Assembly: GCF_018389385.1 (NCBI RefSeq)
Contig: NZ_CP062698.1
Location: forward strand, 3,103,501 to 3,167,500
Length of the DNA: 64,000 nt
From: Anthocerotibacter panamensis C109
GTDB lineage: Bacteria; Cyanobacteriota; Cyanobacteriia; Gloeobacterales; Anthocerotibacteraceae
Direction: 5' to 3'
Below are positions 15,919 through 24,749 of this stretch, one piece after another. The position numbers were made by a program, and so were the translations under genes. A model generated the notes under the pieces. That model did not search any database, was not told the DNA's origin, and was given only the letters and a program-made list of their open reading frames with translations. Within the stretch, counting starts at the first letter, position 1. Each line of letters opens with the position of its first letter.

Positions 15919-16143
15919 CTATTCCTGTGCAGGTGCAATCCGTGTACTCATAGAGGCGACTGCCGTATCTTGTCCGGCAGCGTCGTTAAACTCAGGATAG
16001 GCAAGGTTTCCGTGTTCACCAACGTCCAGTCCTTCTTCTTCCTCAGCCGCTGTCACGCGCAGGCCAATGGTGAATTTAATAATCAGGAAAATAATCAAGG
16101 ACACTCCAAAGGACCAGACAAAAGCCGCGCCGACGCCCTCAGC
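15919..16143 (-). pseudogene. C-terminal remainder of the amt gene, beyond an in-frame amber codon
   Basis: This 74-codon stretch continues in the same frame as the amt gene directly upstream after its TAG at 16144-16146. It encodes the last membrane helix (GAAFVWSFGVSLIIFLII) and the conserved cytosolic tail GLRVTAAEEEEGLDVGEHG. No frameshift or further stop is present before the natural TAG at 15919-15921. The amber very probably replaces a CAG glutamine codon. The remainder is either lost from the protein or reached by readthrough. An internal ATG (16104) exists but would make a one-helix peptide. Confidence 0.85.
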
Positions 16144-17487
16144 CTACACAATCAGCGCCGACCAATCGCTCGGACCATGGGAATTGGAGAAGATAGGGAA
16201 GCCCGCCATCAAAGTGCCAATGGCTCCACAGACCCCGTAGACCCCGTGCACCGAAACAGCTCCCACCGGATCATCAATCTTGAGTTTCTCGAAGATGATG
16301 GTAGCTGCGACCACATGGGCTCCGCAGACGATCCCAATGATGATCGAAGCGAGGGGCGTCACAGTCCAGCACCCTGCGGTAATACCTACCAGTCCAGCCA
16401 AAGCACTGTTAGCCGTAAAGGTCATGTCCGGCTTTTTAAATAAAATCCAGGCGGCAACCATGGCAGACAAAGTGCCCGCGCAGGCGGCAAGCGTTGTATT
16501 CATGGCAATCCAGCCGACATCGGGGATCGCTGAAGTGGTCGAACCAGCGTTGAACCCGTACCAGCCAAACCAGAGGATAAAGACCCCCAGCATTCCCATC
16601 GGCAGATTGTGCCCAGGGATCGCGTTGGGGGTACCATCGGCCTTAAACTTTCCAACCCGCAGTCCAATGACAATCGCCCCAGCCAGAGCAGCCCAGCCTC
16701 CTATCGAATGGACGACCGTAGAGCCTGCATAGTCGATAAAACCAGCTGTGCCCAACCAGCCATTGGTGCCACCATTCCAGCCGCCAAAAAGGCCATTCCA
16801 GGCCCAGGAGCCGAAGACCGGATAGACGACAATCGTGATCAGCGCTGAATAAAAGATGTAGCTGACAAACTTAGTCCGCTCAGCCATGGCCCCAGAAACG
16901 ATAGTAGCGGCAGTAGCTGCGAATACGGTCTGGAAAAACCAGAATGTGAAGGGCCATGTTGTGTCACTGTTCTCAATTCCAGAAGGGAGCGCTGCTCCTG
17001 CTCCATTCCATCCCATGGCAAACCAGTTGGTCCCGTACAAGCCACTGGGATTGGAGCCAAACATCAGACCAAAACCCACTGCCCAGAAGGCAATGGTTCC
17101 GATACAAAAATCCAGCAGGTTTTTCATGACGATGTTGGTGGCATTCTTCGCACGGGTGAAGCCACATTCAACCAGCGCAAAACCTGCTTGCATAAAAAAG
17201 ACCAGGGCAGCAGCAATAATGGTCCAAGTGTAATTAGCGTTGGTTTGGACCGTTGCCGTAGCTTCCGGGCTCCCCAGGTTGTAGCGCGTCCCGCCAGCCC
17301 CTTCAATAAAGTATGTTGAAGTAGGATTTTTGCCTTCTTCTTTAGTCACTTCGACCTTGACTTTGGTCTCCGTGACGGTCGCCTGTGCCTGGACCGGTCC
17401 ACTGCCTAGGGCAATAACCCAGCCGAAAGCGGCCAAAGCCAGACCGAACATCCGGTGTGGTTGGGAACTGCTGTGATGATTGAACAT
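16144..17487 (-). CDS. amt: Ammonium transporter (Amt family), truncated by an in-frame amber codon
   Basis: From ATG 17487, which has an ideal AGGAG site six bases upstream, the frame gives 447 residues. It includes a signal-like helix ending at GPVQAQA, a Thr/Lys-rich external segment, and ten helices with FFMQAGFALVECGFTRAKNA, VHSIGGWAALAGA, GHNLPMGMLG and VHGVYGVCGA. The stop is TAG just after SDWSALIV, before the eleventh helix and the PII-interacting tail, both encoded intact further on. Without them the transporter should be unstable or unregulated. The promoter is a perfect NtcA type. It could be a recent nonsense mutation, readthrough, or a sequencing error. Confidence 0.92.
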   Translation of the reverse strand: MFNHHSSSQPHRMFGLALAAFGWVIALGSGPVQAQATVTETKVKVEVTKEEGKNPTSTYFIEGAGGTRYNLGSPEATATVQTNANYTWTIIAAALVFFMQAGFALVECGFTRAKNATNIVMKNLLDFCIGTIAFWAVGFGLMFGSNPSGLYGTNWFAMGWNGAGAALPSGIENSDTTWPFTFWFFQTVFAATAATIVSGAMAERTKFVSYIFYSALITIVVYPVFGSWAWNGLFGGWNGGTNGWLGTAGFIDYAGSTVVHSIGGWAALAGAIVIGLRVGKFKADGTPNAIPGHNLPMGMLGVFILWFGWYGFNAGSTTSAIPDVGWIAMNTTLAACAGTLSAMVAAWILFKKPDMTFTANSALAGLVGITAGCWTVTPLASIIIGIVCGAHVVAATIIFEKLKIDDPVGAVSVHGVYGVCGAIGTLMAGFPIFSNSHGPSDWSALIV

Positions 17488-17702
17488 GAAAACTCCTGAG
17501 ATCGACAACTAACCTTGGGCTTGTCCTTCCTTCAATTGGCGAAAAAGACCTGTCAACGTTCAAGGTGCGAAAGTAAGCGTGCTGCGAGCCTATATTATTT
17601 GCACACAAACATTGCGGCCGTGCTCCACCTGAACCTCCTTGCTACAACATCTGGTATAGACCCGCCTTTTGATAAAGGCATGTTAGTTTTGCCAGCTACG
17701 GT

Positions 17703-17744
17703 ACGTTAGTGGATAACAATCCAATTATTTGTAACTTTAGGTAC
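17703..17744 (-). promoter_or_regulatory. NtcA-activated promoter for the upstream amt gene
   Basis: GTAactttaggTAC at 17731-17744 is an exact GTA-N8-TAC box. On the minus strand, 22 bases later, comes TAACGT (17708-17703), which fits TAN3T. The arrangement equals that of the other amt promoter, including spacing. The leader to ATG 17487 is about 205 bases. Confidence 0.88.
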
Positions 17745-17858
17745 AGTTTCCCAGGCAAAACCTGACTTCAGAGGTATACTACCCGATGCTAGCTAAAGCA
17801 ATTTTTTAAGGAAGTTTGCAGCTTGCAAGCCTTGACTACGAGGGCCGCTTTACTCCAG

Positions 17859-17899
17859 GATGTAGATCGGGCCAGAGGGGTGCCTCTTTGGGCTACATC
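17859..17899 (+). ncRNA. Stem-loop in the leader of the KimA-like gene
   Basis: GATGTAG (17859-17865) pairs exactly with CTACATC (17893-17899), and inside it CCAGAGG pairs with CCTCttTGG around a GGTG loop. The hairpin ends 24 bases before ATG 17924, where it could affect translation initiation. It does not match what I remember of the ydaO c-di-AMP riboswitch core. Whether it is regulatory is an inference. Confidence 0.4.
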
Positions 17900-17923
17900 T
17901 AGAGGCTACACTTACTCAAAGCG

Positions 17924-19783
17924 ATGTCTGCTGAGCACGGCATGTCTCTTTACGCTGAAGTCAAGCGGCTCATCATCGGTAAACCCTTGCCCACCAGTGC
18001 CTCCAATGAGGAGCGTCTGAGTAACCCGGCGGGTTTGGCTGTCCTCTCTTCCGATGCTCTTTCCTCCGTCGCCTATGCTACTGAGGAAATTTTACTGGTT
18101 CTGGTGATGGCCGGGAGTGGGGCCTTAAAAGTCTCGCTACCCATCGCTGCGGCTATCATCGCACTTTTGGCGGTCATCATCCTGTCCTACCGCCAGACGA
18201 TCAAAGCGTACCCTAAAGGCGGCGGGGCCTATATCGTAGCCCGTGAGAACTTAGGAATCTATCCGGGGCTGATCGCGGGTGCTTCGCTGATGATAGATTA
18301 CATTCTGACAGTGGCTGTCAGTATTACTGCGGGTACAGCCGCCTTGACCTCAGCGGTACCGCAACTCCTGCCCTACAAAGTAGAGCTATGTGTTTTATTC
18401 ATCCTGGTGCTGATGGTCGCTAACTTACGGGGACTGCGTGAATCGGGCAGGCTTTTTATGCTCCCGACTTATGCGTTCATCGTCAGTATTTTTATTTTGA
18501 TTGCGCTGGGTCTCTTTCAACAGGCTACAGGGGCGCTCCCACCGCCTCCAGAAGCGCCCCCGGCAGCAGAGTCCTTGACTTTATTTTTGGTGTTACGTGC
18601 TTTTGCTGCTGGATGTACTGCTCTGACAGGGGTCGAAGCAATTTCGGATGGCGTTCTGGCATTTCAAGAGCCCGAATGGAAAAATGCCCGCCGGACCCTA
18701 CTCTATATGGGCTTGATTCTGGGGTGCATGTTTATTGGGATCACCTATCTGGCTAATGTCTACCATGTGATTCCTGAGGAAGGGCAGACGACGGTTTCCC
18801 AGATTGGACGCATAATCCTGGGGGAGAGTCCTCTGTATTATTTTTTGCAGTTCGCCACGTTACTCGTCTTGATTCTGGCTGCCAACACCGCTTTTGCTGA
18901 CTTCCCACGCCTCTCATACTTTCTCGCTCGGGACGGATTTTTACCCCGACAATTGGCGCTCTTAGGCGACCGGCTGGTCTATTCCAATGGGGTTTTGGCG
19001 CTGACGGTGGCTGCTATTGCGCTGGTTTTGATTTTTGGTGGGCAGACCAATGCCTTGATCCCCCTCTATGCGGTGGGCGTTTTTACCTCCTTTACGCTTT
19101 CGCAGGCGGGCATGGTGCGCTACTGGCTGCGCGAACGGACTCCGAACTGGGTCTCTAGTGCCTTCATCAATGGCGTTGGGGCGATAGTGACCGGGGTGGT
19201 TTTGGGAATTATTTCGGTCACAAAGTTCCTGGGCGGTGCGTGGTTAGTGATCCTGACCGTTCCTTTGGTGGTCGCCCTATTCTTCTCCATCCGTCGCCAC
19301 TATCAGAGCGTAGCGCAGCAGTTGAGCATTCAGGGCATCGAACCCAAGGTCTACCCACCGCGACCCGAGGTGGACCGGATCACCCATCCGGTGATTGTGC
19401 TTGTCGGAGCCCTGCACCGAGGGACGATGGAAGCCCTGGATTATGCTCGGGCTATCGCTGATGAAGTTGTAGCGGTTCATGTGGACATTGGCACGACAAA
19501 TCGCACCAAACTCCAAGAGCAATGGGACCGGCTGGAATCCGATATCCCCCTGATTATCCTGGAATCTCCTTATCGTTCTGTCGTCGAGCCCGTGGTGGAT
19601 TTTGTCCATCAGATCGAGCAGCGCTATGAGAGCCCGCACACCACCGTTGTGCTACCGACCTTTGTCACGGCGCACTGGTGGGAAGGAATCCTTCACAACC
19701 AAACTACTCTGTTGATCAAGACGGCATTGCGGGCTAAAAAAGGGCCTGTAGTCACCAGTGTTCAATACTTCCTCCAAGGTTGA
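17924..19783 (+). CDS. kimA: KimA/YdaO-like potassium transporter (APC superfamily)
   Basis: A 619-residue protein. The first 460 residues form about twelve membrane helices and the last 150 or so a cytosolic USP-like domain. The sequence follows Bacillus KimA (YdaO) closely from memory: LIIGKPLP near the start, LAVLSSDALSSVAYATE, ILSYRQTIKAYPKGGGAYIV, LTGVEAISDG, and late ILHNQTTLLIKTALRAKK. KimA is a proton-coupled high-affinity potassium importer controlled by c-di-AMP. Start: ATG 17924, or ATG 17942, which matches the usual family N-terminus better. It is divergent from the amt gene and has a hairpin in its leader. Confidence 0.85.
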   Translation: MSAEHGMSLYAEVKRLIIGKPLPTSASNEERLSNPAGLAVLSSDALSSVAYATEEILLVLVMAGSGALKVSLPIAAAIIALLAVIILSYRQTIKAYPKGGGAYIVARENLGIYPGLIAGASLMIDYILTVAVSITAGTAALTSAVPQLLPYKVELCVLFILVLMVANLRGLRESGRLFMLPTYAFIVSIFILIALGLFQQATGALPPPPEAPPAAESLTLFLVLRAFAAGCTALTGVEAISDGVLAFQEPEWKNARRTLLYMGLILGCMFIGITYLANVYHVIPEEGQTTVSQIGRIILGESPLYYFLQFATLLVLILAANTAFADFPRLSYFLARDGFLPRQLALLGDRLVYSNGVLALTVAAIALVLIFGGQTNALIPLYAVGVFTSFTLSQAGMVRYWLRERTPNWVSSAFINGVGAIVTGVVLGIISVTKFLGGAWLVILTVPLVVALFFSIRRHYQSVAQQLSIQGIEPKVYPPRPEVDRITHPVIVLVGALHRGTMEALDYARAIADEVVAVHVDIGTTNRTKLQEQWDRLESDIPLIILESPYRSVVEPVVDFVHQIEQRYESPHTTVVLPTFVTAHWWEGILHNQTTLLIKTALRAKKGPVVTSVQYFLQG

Positions 19784-19854
19784 TTCTCGCCGGGAAAAAC
19801 CTGACAGGAAGATCCTGACGGTATGATCAAGAAGTAGAACTATTGGGGAAAATC

Positions 19855-20187
19855 ATGGCATCACCACCGCCGCGTAGCTTTTTTGAAGAATTCACTGTCG
19901 CTGGTAATCAACTGGTGGAAAAAGTAAAAGAACTTTTAGAAGAGGGCAACGTCCGCCGCGTCATCATCAAAGACCGTAACAGCGACAAGACCTTGCTGGA
20001 AGTTCCCTTGACTCTGGGGATGGCAGGGGCGGGTCTAACGCTCTTTGCAGCTCCGGTATTGGCTGGGATCGGGGCATTGGCAGCCGTGGTCACTCAAGTA
20101 CGGATCATTATTGAGCGCGACGGAAGTCCGACGACCTCCCCCAAAAAAGAAGACGGTCCAACGGTCATCGAGATTGACGATGAATAA
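19855..20187 (+). CDS. DUF4342 domain-containing small membrane protein
   Basis: The 110-residue product starts at ATG 19855 after GGGGA; the frame opens at 19843. Residues about 8-60 form an amphipathic, UBA-like region (FFEEFTVAGNQLVEKVKELLEEGNVRRV), followed by strand-rich KDRNSDKTLLEVPLTLG and a hydrophobic segment (AGAGLTLFAAPVLAGIGALAAVV). It ends in an acidic tail. This matches the DUF4342 family, whose function is unknown. It lies 71 bases after the KimA-like gene and converges with clpS, four bases away. Confidence 0.8.
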   Translation: MASPPPRSFFEEFTVAGNQLVEKVKELLEEGNVRRVIIKDRNSDKTLLEVPLTLGMAGAGLTLFAAPVLAGIGALAAVVTQVRIIIERDGSPTTSPKKEDGPTVIEIDDE

Positions 20188-20190
20188 GGC

Positions 20191-20514
20191 TTAGGCAGGC
20201 TCAGGGGGGGCCATAGTCAGCCCCTCATGCTTGAGTTGCTCGATGTAGAGTTCAGCCTGCTCTAGCACGCCGACCCAGACCGTTGCAGCCCCCTGTTCAT
20301 GGACTTGGTTGGTCAACTCCCATGCCCGCTCGTCGGTCATACCGGGAATGTACCGCATCAGGCAGCGGTGGACATGCTGGAAGGTATTGAAGTCGTCATT
20401 GAGGACAATTACTTTCCATTGGGGGGGCTGAACGGACTGTGACCGGGGTAGGGTCCCCGGCAATACCCCCGGAGCGGTAACTGCTTGGGGCACGGGTGCT
20501 GTCATGGCGACCAT
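20191..20514 (-). CDS. clpS: ATP-dependent Clp protease adaptor ClpS
   Basis: ClpS delivers N-degron substrates to ClpAP/ClpCP. From ATG 20514 the protein has 107 residues. A Pro-rich N-terminal tail (about 1-30) is followed by the ClpS core with KVIVLNDDFNTFQHV (the N-degron pocket region), CLMRYIPGM, and the helix AWELTNQVHEQG. The C-terminus GLTMAPPEPA resembles other cyanobacterial ClpS proteins. A TTG at 20526 is the edge of the open frame. Confidence 0.95.
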   Translation of the reverse strand: MVAMTAPVPQAVTAPGVLPGTLPRSQSVQPPQWKVIVLNDDFNTFQHVHRCLMRYIPGMTDERAWELTNQVHEQGAATVWVGVLEQAELYIEQLKHEGLTMAPPEPA

Positions 20515-20587
20515 GGGCAATACCAACGCTTAATCTATTGTAAACGTGATTCTCCGGCTATCTGGTACGGTTATAGCCCGGTTATAT

Positions 20588-22129
20588 TCAACCCGTCACC
20601 AGTTGCTGACGCAGGACCCGTTTGAGAATTTTGCCGACCCCTGAGCGGGGGAAGTCTTCTAAAATCTCGATATGCTTGGGGACTTTAAAAGTAGCAAGCT
20701 GGGTCCGGCAGTGTTGGATCAATTGGTCGATCAACTGGGCTTTGGCCTGCGCCGAGGGTTGTCGTTCGGTCAAGGTCACGTAGGCCCAGACGATTTCACC
20801 CTTGCCGGGATCGGGGGCTCCCACGACGGCACTTTCCTGGATACCAGGGTAGGCTTGGAGAATCGCCTCGACTTCCGGGGAGAAGACCTTTTCCCCTGCG
20901 ACATTGATCATGTCCTTGATGCGGTCTACCACAAAATAGTAGCCGTCCTGGTCACGGTAGGCTAAGTCGCCAGTCCTAAGCCAACCTGTCGCCGTGAAGG
21001 TTTTGGCGGTGGCTTCCGGTTGATTGAGGTAACCCAGGAAGACATGGGGGCCACGCACGACGAGTTCGCCAATCTGTCCTGTGCCGAGAAGTTCCTCTCC
21101 ATCGGGTTCGGCGATAGCCAATTCGTGGCCTTCGGGCATCGGCAGGCCAATCGAGCCCGGTTTCTGCACACCATCGGGCGGATTATAAGCCGCCAGAGGA
21201 GAGCACTCGGTCGCCCCGTAGCCCTGGAGGACTGTCACCCCAAACCGGCTACGGAAGGCCGCTTCAAGGTCGGGGCTCAGGGCCGCTCCGCCGCAGAGCA
21301 CCGCCCGGACCCCAGACCCAAGCCGGAACGGAGCGGGAAATTTGAGTAGCGTCCCAAGTAGGCTGGGCACAGCCAGAACCAAAGTCAGTGCAGGATCAGT
21401 TAACTGAAGGGCGAGTTGGCGTGGAGCAAACTTTGCCGCTAGGACAGCACTGGCTCCTGAGCGAACAGGGATGACGAGGGCGCAGGTGAAGGCAAAAGCA
21501 TGGAACATCGGCAGGATACAAAAAAAACGATCCTGTTCGGTCACCTGCATGACCTGGATCCCGGAGCGGCTATTGGCCTCTAGATTCCCGTGGCTGAGTA
21601 GGGCTCCTTTGGGTCGGCCTGTGGTGCCGGAGGTATAAAGGACCGCAGCAATATCCTGGGTGGTGACAGGAGCAATCGGGATCTGAGCGCAGATAGGGGT
21701 ATTGAGCAGATTTGCCCAAAGGTGGTCTGCGCCTTGGACAGGTTCTATGCTGATGACGGTAGTGAGACAGGGCAAGTGTTCTCGTTGTGACTGTACCTGT
21801 TCTAGAATGCTCCCCTGGATGATAGCGACCTGGGCTGCGCTGTCTTCTAGAATATATTTCAGCTCGGGGCCAGTCAGTTGGGGATTGACCAAGACAACCT
21901 GGGCTCCCAGCCGCCAGATGCCAAAAGTGGCTTGAGCATAGATGAGCCCGTTAGGGAGGAGCAGGGCTACGCGGCTCCCCGGACCTACACCCAATTCCCG
22001 CAGGCCCTGAGCGATATGCTGGCTCTGGGCTTCTAACTGTTGAAAGGTAAGCTTCACGTCGTCTTCCATGAAAGCAAGGTACTCAGGGTTGCGCAGGGCG
22101 CGTTCATTTAGATAAGTGCACAGATTCAT
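20588..22129 (-). CDS. Acyl-CoA synthetase / AMP-dependent ligase
   Basis: A class I adenylate-forming enzyme of 513 residues that activates a carboxylic acid with ATP and then transfers it to CoA or another thiol. Motifs are clear: the P-loop YTSGTTGRPKG (A3), GYGATECSP (A5), TGWLRTGDLAYRDQDGY (A7), DRIKDMINVAGEKV (A8), and the catalytic lysine in PRSGVGKILKRVL (A10). The overall form fits long-chain fatty acid:CoA ligases and related enzymes; substrate length cannot be told. It is monocistronic and lies between ppx and clpS on the same strand. Confidence 0.88.
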   Translation of the reverse strand: MNLCTYLNERALRNPEYLAFMEDDVKLTFQQLEAQSQHIAQGLRELGVGPGSRVALLLPNGLIYAQATFGIWRLGAQVVLVNPQLTGPELKYILEDSAAQVAIIQGSILEQVQSQREHLPCLTTVISIEPVQGADHLWANLLNTPICAQIPIAPVTTQDIAAVLYTSGTTGRPKGALLSHGNLEANSRSGIQVMQVTEQDRFFCILPMFHAFAFTCALVIPVRSGASAVLAAKFAPRQLALQLTDPALTLVLAVPSLLGTLLKFPAPFRLGSGVRAVLCGGAALSPDLEAAFRSRFGVTVLQGYGATECSPLAAYNPPDGVQKPGSIGLPMPEGHELAIAEPDGEELLGTGQIGELVVRGPHVFLGYLNQPEATAKTFTATGWLRTGDLAYRDQDGYYFVVDRIKDMINVAGEKVFSPEVEAILQAYPGIQESAVVGAPDPGKGEIVWAYVTLTERQPSAQAKAQLIDQLIQHCRTQLATFKVPKHIEILEDFPRSGVGKILKRVLRQQLVTG

Positions 22130-22210
22130 GGCGTAGGTCCGTTGTATGTCCTTAGTGTAGGGGGCGGTACGTTGGCTACCTTGGTGGTCTGGGACGGTTC
22201 TTGTACCTTG

Positions 22211-23845
22211 CTAGTAACGGGTCACCGGAACCGCACAGGTTATATGCAGATTTAGATTGAATTCGGCCTCAAAGATTTGCTTTTCGTCTTCCAGATTCCA
22301 GAGTTCCAGGGCACAGTCGTCTTCAGGTCTGACGGGTTTAAGTTGGAGCACCAGGGTGCGGCTATCTGGGCTGCGTTCTAGGGAGATCATCTGGATAGCT
22401 TGCTTGCGTCTACACTCAAGGGCTGTAGCCAGACGCAACAGGGAACTCAACTGACTGACCAACAGGCGTAGGTCTTTCGGGAGATTGGCCCAGTTTTCGT
22501 GGCGGCGCTTGGGGGGTGAGTTGCGGTGGTAGCGAGCTAAGTTGGCGAGGACCTCGACTTCCTCTTCGGTGTAGCCCAGCAATCCGCCGTTGCGGATCAA
22601 GTAGTAGGTATGCTTGTGGTGGGCAGCGTGATTTACGAAGTGGCCCACAGTGTGCAAAACAGCTGCAGCCCATAGCAAATGCCGGTCTGCTTCAGTCCAG
22701 CTATGGAGATCCAGCCGCTGGGTTTGGTCGAAGAGGCTGAGTGCAAAGCGGGCTACCTGACTCACATGCTCCCAGTCGGAGTGATACTGTTGGGCCATCG
22801 CCTGGACGCTACGTTCGCGGATCGAGGATTGGTAGCGTAGGTAAGAGGCAATGAGCCCCCGCTCCGCCATCCAGTCCACTACCAGCCCTTCGCGTAACGC
22901 CCGTTCACACACGGTCAATTGACTGGCTCCCAGCAGGTTCATCGTCTCCAGCAGAATGAGGCTCCCAGCCAGGATGACATCGGCGCGACGCTCAGGGATA
23001 CCCGGTAGTTTGCGCCGTTGGGCCATGCTCATCCCCTGCAACTGCTGGACTATTTCGCACAGGCGTTCCCGGCTAAAGGTATAGCCATGGAGTGTGGCGG
23101 GGGGAGCGGACCGCTTCATGCTGCCGGTCGTGGGATTAGAGAGGACTGCATCTAGGAGGGCCAAAGATTCGATGGTCCCGGAAGTACCCACCAAGCGGAC
23201 CCAGGAGCCATGTGCCTGTAGTTCGGCGATGACCGGCTCCAGCCGCAGACGGATATAGTGCTCCAGGCGGATGTAGTCAGACTTGGAGATAGGGTCACTT
23301 TGGATGAAGTCCTGTGTGAGACGCACCGCGCCCAACTTCACACTACTCAAAAAGCTCGGTTCCTCCCCATCGCCCAAAATCAGCTCGGTGGAACCACCGC
23401 CGATATCCACGATCACATGGGGCTGCCCCTCAAAAGGAAGGGCAGACAGCGCGCCCAAATAGATGCGGCGAGCCTCCTCCCGACCAGAGATAAGGTCCAC
23501 CACAAGCCCTACCTGACGGCGGATCTCCTCCAAAAACTGCGCGCCATTGCTCGCCTCGCGCACTGCACTGGTCGCCACGGCTACAATATCGTGCGCTCCA
23601 TAGCTCTCTGCCAGTTCCCGGAAACGCTTGAGGGCGACGATGGCCCGTTCCATAGCAACCGGAGTGAGGCAACTTGTGTGACGACAGGTTTCTCCCAGGC
23701 GTACCATTTCTTTGGCACGGGCTAGGACCGTGAAGTGGGGAGGGTCACTAAAGATGCGGACAATGACCATGTGGACGGAGTTAGTCCCGACATCGATAGC
23801 AGCCAGGACTGGTTTGGTGTCAGCAGGCATGGACGGGCTAAACAT
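22211..23845 (-). CDS. ppx: Exopolyphosphatase / pppGpp phosphohydrolase (Ppx/GppA)
   Basis: Ppx hydrolyses polyphosphate ends and relatives act on pppGpp. The 544-residue protein from ATG 23845 has the ASKHA-fold phosphate loops: AAIDVGTNSVHMVIV at the start, AVATSAVREASNG, and IVDIGGGSTEL. The C-terminal half (about 330-540) has an HD-like helical domain with LHTVGHFVNHAAHHKHTYYL and LARYHRNSPPKRRHE, as in the longer Ppx2-type proteins. Start is uncertain within 15 codons: the frame opens at 23893, and an ATG at 23830 is just before PADTKPVLAAID. Confidence 0.93.
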   Translation of the reverse strand: MFSPSMPADTKPVLAAIDVGTNSVHMVIVRIFSDPPHFTVLARAKEMVRLGETCRHTSCLTPVAMERAIVALKRFRELAESYGAHDIVAVATSAVREASNGAQFLEEIRRQVGLVVDLISGREEARRIYLGALSALPFEGQPHVIVDIGGGSTELILGDGEEPSFLSSVKLGAVRLTQDFIQSDPISKSDYIRLEHYIRLRLEPVIAELQAHGSWVRLVGTSGTIESLALLDAVLSNPTTGSMKRSAPPATLHGYTFSRERLCEIVQQLQGMSMAQRRKLPGIPERRADVILAGSLILLETMNLLGASQLTVCERALREGLVVDWMAERGLIASYLRYQSSIRERSVQAMAQQYHSDWEHVSQVARFALSLFDQTQRLDLHSWTEADRHLLWAAAVLHTVGHFVNHAAHHKHTYYLIRNGGLLGYTEEEVEVLANLARYHRNSPPKRRHENWANLPKDLRLLVSQLSSLLRLATALECRRKQAIQMISLERSPDSRTLVLQLKPVRPEDDCALELWNLEDEKQIFEAEFNLNLHITCAVPVTRY

Positions 23846-24749
23846 GCGGTAGCCACCGACTAGGGTCCACGCCTGGATCTTACCAGAGTGCAAGACCGGC
23901 TACGTCATGCGCTGCACGGGTATCCAACGGGGCATCCAACCCTCTGATCCAGGCTTGTCTGAGCCAAGTAAATTATGTGCATGGATCTGTAGCATTGTTC
24001 TGTACTTGGTGGCTGATTAGCCTTGCTAGGTTAACTTAATATTTCGCAAACATTTTTGCAGCTCAGAACCGCAATTAATAATTAATTTAGATTTTAATGC
24101 TTGGGGAATAATGCTTTTAAGTCTTTAGCTTGCTATTTATGGCATCAAATCGACAAGAAAAAATAGGGGTTATTTAAAAACTAGAATACTCCTTAAGAAA
24201 GTCTTTATAAGTTATAGCCTATTGTAGGCTCTGTTAACTTTTTACGACAGACCGTAATACGAGTATTTGACTGATATGCAAGCTCAAGAGCTTGGGTGTG
24301 GACTCGCAGAAAGTCTTATGGGGCAAGGGTTTTATTGAATCTAGTCCAGATTTTTGGATCCAAAATCGACCCCAAGATCCAATCCTTTGACAGGTAGCAA
24401 TAGAGTTGTACTTCCGCAACAAAAAGTAATTTAGAAGAGAAAATTGATTGTCGTCTATATTACCGATCTGTCAAAAAATCCATGCGATTATCTTGTTCAG
24501 TACTCCCCCCAAGCAGATTAAAGAGAAGTTATGGTTGGCTATGAAAGGACGAGCCTGCTTCTCAGATTTTATCTGGTGCTTATAGGTCCAAGCACCAGTT
24601 TGATGCTGCCGTTGAATAATTTCTCTTCTCCCGAATGAATAGACAATGTAGTGCTATTAGCTACTACGTTTGTCTTGCCTTCTCAGTTGTGTGACATAGA
24701 CCAGTTTTAGGCATGCCTGTGTGTGGTTAGCCAACAAGGAGTAGCTCCA
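23846..24749. other. Long AT-rich intergenic region with several palindromes
   Basis: No protein-like frame is found; a 62-codon minus-strand frame at 24234-24422 has no family features. The stretch is much richer in A/T than its surroundings. It has four perfect inverted repeats: AGCCTA-ttg-TAGGCT (24216-24230), CAAGCTC-aa-GAGCTTG (24279-24294), the 14-bp palindrome TTTTGGATCCAAAA (24352-24365), and CTGGTGCTT-N8-AAGCACCAG (24573-24598). The last lies about 150 bases before the peroxidase start and may be a leader hairpin. A small RNA gene is possible but not shown. Confidence 0.55.

Noticed and set aside
17745-17923. ydaO-type c-di-AMP riboswitch before the KimA-like gene
   Set aside because: The leader is short and lacks the conserved core I remember; only a single hairpin is present.
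24234-24422. 62-codon minus-strand frame in the long AT-rich gap
   Set aside because: No ribosome site, no family, and the frame spans two palindromes.
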